A model generated the notes under the pieces. It was not told where the DNA came from. It made no database searches and worked only from the letters and a program-made list of their open reading frames with translations. A program made the translations under genes and the position numbers. From Calliphora vicina (Eukaryota > Arthropoda > Insecta > Diptera > Calliphoridae), in NCBI RefSeq assembly GCF_958450345.1, contig NC_088784.1, positions 59,638,247 through 59,702,246 of the forward strand: a DNA stretch of 64,000 nt, in the 5' to 3' direction. This document shows, piece by piece, positions 60,001 through 64,000 of the stretch (position 1 is its first letter; every line of letters starts with the position of its first letter).

Positions 60001-61025
60001 CAACCAGTTTGCAAATGATGCTATTTGAAAAGCAACAAATTGTTGCAATAATAATATACATACATATATATGTGCTACAATAGTAAGTAGAATAAACTTT
60101 AAAATTCTTTGAATAGTTTAGTTTAAGGTTTAGTTTAAAGTAACTTTAAAGTAAAACCAAACTAAAGAGCTCACCATCAAACCATCATCCATCCCACAAC
60201 CAACAAAACAAGCAAACAAACAAATAAACCATCAATCTGGGGAAACCTTTCTAACCAACATTTCCATTTAACATTTACTTTGACAGAATCGATGTCATCT
60301 ACAGTACACTCAATCAGTTGTATGTCAAGCCGTGGGTTCGCATACCTCCATATTTGGGTGGTGCAACAATGGGTTGGTTAATGCACACAATGCAACAACG
60401 CCAACAGCAACGTCAACAGCAACATCAACCTCAACAACAGCAAAAAGAACAACTGCAACAAACAGAACATCTAGCCGAACAACATGTCAGTGTAACAGCA
60501 GAGACTCATCATCATCCACAACACCAGCAGCATCCTCATCATCATAGGGAAAATCAGCATGAACGTAGAGATGAACATGTTCGCACATTTGGTCGTAAAG
60601 CATTTTGGCTTTTTTGCATTGTCCTCTATGTGACAACGAATTTTATGAGCTACTGGCGTTCTACGCCCACTTGGGTGGTGGCGACAATTATGTCCATGGG
60701 TAAATTGCTTTTCGCACTTTGCATCGGTGGTGTCATCATCATGTGCGCTTGTGGTCGCGGTGGCTGTCTCAATGTGTTGCTGAGTGCGCGACCGTTTTTA
60801 TTTCTGAATAAATTTTGTTTCAGCATTTATATGCTGGCTCCCGTTGTTGTTGTGGCCATGTTTGGTTTACGCAACGAACCCACCAACTTTACCGAAGTCG
60901 GTTCGGGAGCCGATTTCTTCACCGTCATCGTTTTGTCCATAATGTCAGCATTTTTAATGTTGATTTTAATTGAGTTGCCAATGCAAAGAATTGCAAATCG
61001 TCTGCTAAAACAAAAGAATTCGTAA
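42086..61025 (+). CDS. NRF-6-like acyltransferase, gene 2 (eight coding exons)
   Basis: Coding exons: 42086-42386, 50690-50913, 50973-51166, 54292-54756, 54839-54958, 55059-55169, 59759-59989 and 60287-61025 (TAA). Phases agree; the sum is 2385 nt, 794 aa. Start ATG 42086 was preferred to the in-frame ATG at 41960 because it begins a clean signal peptide (VARVVAVVALSILCVFVINA). NRF domain: C near residue 80, then VLDSFGSAP, TWGNYFWFGTPDLC and HLGLCLPKSC. Acyltransferase-3 domain from about 335: MAGLRTIVCLWITVFH (candidate catalytic His) and WTWYLACEMQY near 490. Residues 581-650 are a Gln/His-rich insert. Exon 5 starts within CTTTCTAG/TTCTTTT, giving S-S-F-L-L-V-N-N where gene 1 has S-G-F-L-L-T-Y-N. 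The intron 4 donor GTTTTA is weak. The role is presumably membrane acyl transfer or lipid handling; substrate unknown. Confidence 0.88.
44883..46412. mobile_element. TA-flanked element with GAGTAAGTTCGGGTAATGTG ends, 1.53 kb
   Basis: GAGTAAGTTCGGGTAATGTG (44883) faces the inverse CACATTACCCGAACTTACTC (to 46412), with TA on both sides. Removing it and one TA restores the interrupted repeat (CCAAAATAG-TA-CACAGATCAG). The word GGGTAATGTGGTATA or its complement recurs internally (near 45094, 45410, 46370, 46387). No transposase was recognised. A shorter repeat is nested at 45452-46090. Confidence 0.75.
45452..46090 (+). repeat. Variant ACAAGTAAGA repeat (639 bp), nested in the TA-flanked element
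   Basis: It starts AACAAGTAAGAAAGTATGAT with hairpin GGTCAAGCCTGACC and ends CACTATGGTGGTGTAGGGTA plus TAA. The body includes GACGGACGGACGGACATCGT followed by TTAATCGATCGAGTCGACT. The ends are equivalent to those of copies 1 and 2, but the hairpin differs (GGTCAAGCCTGACC instead of TTCGGCTGTGCCGAA). That suggests a distinct subfamily. Confidence 0.6.
47548..47811 (+). other. Unrecognised coding-like open frame in intron 1 of gene 2
   Basis: An 88-codon open frame without an obvious start contains LKGSPKDSKYDAIIKYIVKK and, later, KKLLDEKVRLFVYN and K-C-Q-K-C. The composition (Lys-rich, regular hydrophobic spacing, a C-x-x-C pair) looks like genuine protein more than the surrounding chance frames do. 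I do not recognise the family. It is on the same strand as gene 2 but has no splice phase matching gene 2 exons. It may be part of a transposon protein. Confidence 0.25.
49065..50433. mobile_element. hAT-type MITE rich in ATTAACCG words, copy 2 (1369 bp)
   Basis: Ends TAGGGTATTCAATCGATTAA and TAATTGAATACCCTA, flanked by a perfect 8-bp duplication ATACATAT (49057-49064 and 50434-50441). The body is colinear with copy 1 except that about 527 bases at 49496-50022 have been replaced by a foreign repeat. It lies 256 bases before exon 2 of gene 2. Confidence 0.85.
49496..50022 (+). repeat. ACAAGTAAGA-family tail and a minisatellite, inside MITE copy 2
   Basis: The first part to about 49755 is the right end of the ACAAGTAAGA family (GGCAGACGGACATGGCGATA, GGAATGACAAACTTATATAT, GGTGAAGGGTATAAAA). 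From about 49756 to 49985 there is a tandem array of 35-45-bp units built on CTGACAAAAAAAATAAAAAT followed by CAAAAAATAACAATTATTT, with alternating unit types. Confidence 0.6.
51265..52502. repeat. Large fold-back element, copy 3 (1.24 kb, both ends)
   Basis: It begins TAGGGTGGCCCTTAATAAAT and ends with the inverse ATTAAGGGCCAACTA. The two halves are inverted repeats of about 600 bp each (left ACGTAATTGTCGTTCTACTG, right AGAACGACAATTACGTACAC), meeting near 51870. It lies in intron 3 of gene 2. Unlike the copy at 31564-33125, it has no centre segment. No coding frame; no clear target duplication. Confidence 0.7.
52749..52930. repeat. Inverted partial copy of the repeat at 19262-19535
   Basis: TAATTTTTCTGAAGGTTTTT followed by GCGTAAATAAAAATAATGGC, ACATTTTGAGCACATTTTCT and ATTTCAACAGTCGATTCTGC corresponds to the complement of 19360-19535. 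It lies between a fold-back element and a MITE in intron 3 of gene 2. Confidence 0.5.
53034..54116. mobile_element. hAT-type MITE rich in ATTAACCG words, copy 3 (left end lost)
   Basis: The sequence is colinear with copies 1 and 2 from ACGGTTAACTGTTCGAATAA to the right end AATTGAATACCCTA at 54116. The first 40 bases or so, including the left terminal repeat, are missing, so no target duplication can be read. It ends 175 bases before exon 4 of gene 2. Confidence 0.75.
55741..55910. repeat. Fragment of fold-back repeat K
   Basis: ATCCCACTCGCATCCCACTA, TCTTAAAGGAATAGACCCAA and GCTTTCTTTTGAGCAAAAAA match the inner part of the K copies at 28700-28800 and 38780-38860. Neither end is present. It lies in intron 6 of gene 2. 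Confidence 0.5.
56074..56667 (-). repeat. 'ACAAGTAAGA' family, copy in inverse orientation
   Basis: The right margin reads TATATAAGATTCGGCACAGC followed by CGAATATAGCTCTCTTACTT and GTTTT, the exact inverse of the family's start. Inside, GCCATGTCCGTCTGTTG and TCTAGATCCTTATAGATGTC match copy 1 inverted. The family's GGGTATAAA end is missing. It adjoins dispersed repeat M (56668 on), as copy 1 does in the opposite orientation. Confidence 0.6.
56782..57652. mobile_element. hAT-type MITE with CAGGGAAACC ends and GCATATTTT repeats, 871 bp
   Basis: It starts CAGGGAAACCAAAATATGC and ends GCATATTTTCGGTTTCCCTG, flanked by a perfect 8-bp duplication GTTATAAC (56774-56781 and 57653-57660). The word GCATATTTT is repeated more than ten times, clustered in both subterminal zones. 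CAGGG termini are typical of hAT elements. A 63-bp scrap of the ACAAGTAAGA family is nested at 57285-57347. Confidence 0.87.
57285..57347 (-). repeat. Start fragment of the ACAAGTAAGA family nested in the MITE
   Basis: GTATAATTTGGTCAAGGGTA followed by TATAAGATTCGGCACAGCCG and AATATAGCTCTCTTACTTGT is the inverse of the family's first 60 bases, nearly identical to the copy 600 bases upstream (56605-56667). Confidence 0.55.
59390..59480 (+). pseudogene. Reverse-transcriptase scrap with a FADD motif
   Basis: A short frame reads L-L-I-FADDIIFIATGARSR, the catalytic block of a non-LTR reverse transcriptase. The flanking 58990-59640 is less AT-rich than its surroundings and probably derives from the same insertion, but I cannot align more. 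It lies in intron 6 of gene 2. Confidence 0.45.
60390..60560 (+). repeat. CAA/CAG/CAT repeat coding for a Gln/His-rich loop in gene 2
   Basis: The DNA alternates CAA, CAG and CAT codons; it encodes QQRQQQRQQQHQPQQQQ, then an E/A/T-containing spacer, then HHHPQHQQHPHHH. It is in frame inside exon 8, between two membrane segments. The mixed codons suggest an old, partly stabilised trinucleotide expansion. Gene 1 has only a short charged loop (E-H-K-K-R-E-F-D-L) at the same place. Confidence 0.8.
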
Positions 61026-61359
61026 ATGAGGGAAGAGAAAACATGAAGGGATTTTATCATCTAAATAAGTAAATGGTCGGGAAATTTTTCTAATGCTTGT
61101 GTACATTTTTCACACCATGTAGATTTTTAATCTCAAATTTACTAAATTGTATGAACGTTTCTAAAACAACCCGTGTATAAGTATAACATTTGACGTTTTT
61201 CTAAAAGTATTTATTCTACATATATACATAAATTTAATCAAATGAAAAGATTTTTATTTAAAACATAGTACATATGTACTTAGTCAGGATTTTTGGGTGA
61301 CTTTTTAATTAATATTTTCCAAAAAAAATTTTATCTGTAACAAGTTTAATTAACAAAAA

Positions 61360-61374
61360 AATAAATGAAATAAA
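61360..61374 (+). terminator. Candidate poly(A) signals of gene 2
   Basis: Two overlapping AATAAA hexamers (61360-61365 and 61369-61374) lie about 340 bases past the stop codon. Further AATAAA words occur near 61611, so the true cleavage site is uncertain. Confidence 0.4.
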
Positions 61375-61375
61375 A

Positions 61376-62003
61376 GTTATAAATAGAAAAAAACAGAATT
61401 GCAGAAAATTAATATAAAAAATATTTAATTTTACAATTTAATGTTTGTCGATATGAACTATAGAAAATCAATCAATATAAATCGCCAAACCAAGAAGTCA
61501 TCTTAGATGTTGTACCGAATTCCTTCAATCATTCAATCCTTTATATTTAATATATTTTGTTATTGTTTCACTTAATATGTAATAATTTTATTATTGTTAA
61601 TTAAATACTAATAAAATTATAAATTAATAAAAAAGTTTTGAAATTAAAAAAAAAACAATTTTATTTAATGCCTTTCAAATCAAGATCTTTAAGCAAAGTT
61701 TCGAATTAATTAATTAAATTTGAGATTAATTCATTCAAATCTTAATTCAGAATTAAAATATTTTTATGAATTGATATCTAATCCAAATTTAATGAACACA
61801 TTTTATCCACATTCAATTAGTTTTTGTTTTGTTTTTAATCATTTTCAAAATTAATTGACTATAATTTTTCAAGACTTTTTGTAAAAAATTTGAATTGATA
61901 TAAGATATTATTAAAATATTTTTTCATGAATTTGAATTAAATAAAATTTGAATGATGCAATAATGAGTTAATTATGTAAAGAATAGGGATTAATTAATAT
62001 CGC
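61376..62003. other. AT-rich DNA downstream of gene 2
   Basis: Extremely AT-rich with many TTAATTAATT words and no recognisable gene or repeat border. Confidence 0.4.
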
Positions 62004-62875
62004 ACAGTGGGGCAGAATCGACGTGGGCGTAGCCAATGAGTATTCGAGTTTAAGTTATTAAAGTGGGACCTACATATGCTCCAGGTGAAAGTGTCAAAGT
62101 GAATCCCGCAATTCCTAAAAATTGGAGCGAAAATCCCAAAAATGGTATTTTTTACAAATTTATACTAATAGGAATACATATTACATATTAACTTATTCTT
62201 TAAATTTAAAGTTACAGCGAAAATTATATTTTTCCGAAACACCTAACAGGTTAAAATATTTTGTTCCTGTATTTATGATTATTCATTACAAAAATTTAAA
62301 TTTTCTCTTTTGTGACTTTTTTGAAAAAAAAAATTAAAATTTAAATCAAATTTATACAGAAAAACATAAAATTATTATATGTTCTTAAAGAAAGTTTTTT
62401 TTTAATAAAAAAAGAGCTAAGTCACCTTTTCGCCCAAAAAACAGCAAAAATATATATACTATTTTTTGAAATTTAAAATTGAAAATCGTTTAATTTTGCA
62501 TTGATAATTGATATTGCTCAGAAATCTTTTTTTATTATTAGTAATTTAGTTGTCTAACTATCAACTCCATTCGGTCCAAAAGTACGCCCTTTATTGGCAA
62601 AATTTTAAAATTTAAAATGCCTATAACTCGGAAATTATAAGAGATAAATAGCACACGCTAGCATGTTTTTTTAAGACCTAGACCGAGCGCTTTTAAAAAA
62701 AAAAATCGTTTAAATCGGATGAAAAAAAAACAAAAAAAGCATATGTAGGTCCCATTTTAATAACTTAAACTCGAATTCTCCTTAGCTACACCCAAGTCAA
62801 ATTTTATTCCTATCGGATCAGCCGTTTAGAAATTCCAGATTTATATCCAAAAAAAATTAGATTCTGCCCCACTGT
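62004..62875. repeat. Long-inverted-repeat element with ACAGTGGGGCAGAATC ends, 0.87 kb
   Basis: ACAGTGGGGCAGAATC at 62004 is matched by GATTCTGCCCCACTGT ending at 62875. The inverted homology extends inward: CTCGAATTCTCC and AATAACTTAAACTCG on the right versus TCGAGTTTAAGTTATT on the left, and TAGGTCCCA versus TGGGACCTA. It has no coding frame. A partial copy is at 34835-35850. Confidence 0.65.
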
Positions 62876-63149
62876 CTGTTTATAAGATTTGGTATTGAAA
62901 CAGGGAAATATCGGTTGATGATATTGTTTGAGCAGTCATAAATATGTTGATTATGCGGGAAATTATACTGTATAGTAAATTGAAAATTAACATTTGTCCC
63001 TAGAAAATCACTTGAACATGATGAAATTGTACATAAACAAATTTTATATGAACCTAAATATTTCTAACTACTTTTTTGAGAATCGATCCATAACTGACCC
63101 TACACCCCATATAACCCCTATATCAGACAAAATACATACTGAAGGTGGA

Positions 63150-63192
63150 TATACAGATTCGACACAGCCGAATATAGCACTTTTACTTGTCA
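63150..63192 (-). repeat. Start fragment of the ACAAGTAAGA family
   Basis: ATATACAGATTCGACACAGC followed by CGAATATAGCACTTTTACTT and GTC is the inverse of the family's start, slightly diverged. Confidence 0.45.
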
Positions 63193-63406
63193 TCAATATA
63201 TTTTGTTTTTTTTTTCTAAATTAATAAATCTCAATATTATATGAAGCTGTCCCAAAAATTCACCCAAGATTTGAATTTGTCATTTGCGCTTTAAAATGTT
63301 GCCAATAACAAGCTTTACAGTTAGTAAAAATATGGCATTATTAGTGACTAAGCACATTTATACCTCGATGTCATTGTTAATCGTTAAAAATACCTCATTT
63401 TTGCAT

Positions 63407-63540
63407 CTACAACTTGTCACTGTTCGTAACGGATTTTGGGCTGGAGCTATCATTGGAAATGACTTCTTAGAAAAAGTGGCTGGTCAAGCAGTGACTGTTA
63501 CTTTATTCAAAATTGTCATGGAAAATTTCGCCATAAACCA
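63407..63540 (+). pseudogene. Scrap of Tc1/IS630-type transposase
   Basis: The frame includes FWAGAIIGNDFLEKVAGQAV followed by TVT, matching the block after the second catalytic residue in this family (W-S-G-G-I-I-G-P-Y-F-F-E-N then G-Q-A-V-T-V). It is of the same family as the relics at 4150-4990 and 5893-6593. Confidence 0.5.
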
Positions 63541-63705
63541 TTTGTATGATTCAATAAAAATAACAATCTAGAGAAGATGTTGGGACAACCTAAACAATTT
63601 TAATGTATCTGCAATAATTTTAGAGTAGCGACCCTATAATTCTGAAAGGACATGTTGAGTAGAACATTTTTGTGGAATAAACTTATAGTCCAGCTGGTCT
63701 GAATT

Positions 63706-64000
63706 TTTTTACATTGGGTCAAATTTTAACTAAGTGAAAAAAATGTTGTAAGTTAATGTCTGAGATAATTATTGTTGTCAGAGTTATATTGTGGGGATAA
63801 TGTTTGTGGAAGACCTTAACCCTCTATCTCCTCTCCTTAGGGGTCAATTAGAATCTTTTTTCGAGAAAATAAAAAACAGTCCTTTCAAAAAGGACATTTA
63901 ATTATTAAAAAATACGAAAATTTTAGACGGAAAATTCCAATGATACTAAAGTTGTAAATAAAGCTATATACGCTTAATTAGCAAAATTACACGCCAGACT
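63706..64000 (+). repeat. Dispersed repeat, copy 2 (first copy 18820-19170), cut by the window edge
   Basis: GTAAGTTAATGTCTGAGATA, GTCAGAGTTATATTGTGGGG, GGAAGACCTTAACCCT and AAGTTGTAAATAAAGCT are colinear with 18890-19130. The repeat probably continues beyond the window. Confidence 0.6.

Noticed and set aside
60332..60547. Thr/Ser/Ala-rich frame across exon 8 of gene 2
   Set aside because: It is the shifted reading of the CAA/CAG/CAT repeat (AAC, ACA), not a separate protein.
1..64000. tRNA, rRNA, viral integration or a prokaryote-like defence system
   Set aside because: No tRNA boxes, rRNA-like sequence, viral gene or clustered coding genes were recognised by eye. A tRNA covariance scan and a protein search would be decisive.

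Overview
This is eukaryotic, strongly AT-rich DNA with spliced genes (GT-AG introns, AATAAA poly(A) signals) and a very dense load of old, nested transposable elements. The two real genes encode insect-type proteins. The repeat remnants (irritans-like mariner, a Tc1/IS630 relative, Jockey- and I-type non-LTR elements, many hAT and TTAA MITEs) fit a higher fly (Diptera). I suspect a calyptrate (blow-fly/house-fly grade), but that is an inference from the repeats. I see no prokaryotic operon, CRISPR array, rRNA or tRNA.

Layout. 1-21.4 kb: gene-poor, built from nested transposon remnants. 21.48-27.34 kb (+): gene 1, six coding exons, an NRF-6-like ('nose resistant to fluoxetine') multipass acyltransferase of 763 aa. 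27.8-41.7 kb: intergenic repeats (fold-back elements, an 'ACAAGTAAGA...GGGTATAAA' family, hAT MITEs, Helitron-like ends) and a short broken copy resembling cytochrome c oxidase subunit 7A. 42.09-61.03 kb (+): gene 2, a paralogue in the same orientation, eight coding exons, 794 aa, spread over 19 kb because introns 1, 3 and 6 are full of transposons. 61-64 kb: more repeats.

The two genes are a diverged tandem pair. Each has a signal peptide, a cysteine-containing extracytoplasmic NRF domain and an Acyltransferase-3 membrane domain with the conserved motif G-L-R-x(9/10)-F-H. Three introns sit at the same place and phase in both; the others are gene-specific. Gene 2 has a roughly 70-residue Gln/His-rich insert in a loop of the acyltransferase domain. 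Family knowledge suggests acyl transfer or lipid/small-molecule handling at a membrane; the substrate cannot be told from sequence.

The most informative non-genic content is the set of MITEs with target-site duplications that can be read directly. Five hAT-type families have 8-bp duplications, and four of them carry their own iterated internal motif (ATTAACCG, AACCGGTT in two families, CCCGGGAA, GCATATTTT). There are also TTAA-type and TA-type MITEs. Several insertions are nested three deep and give a relative order of events. All coordinates come from reading the sequence by eye; element ends without a duplication are approximate.
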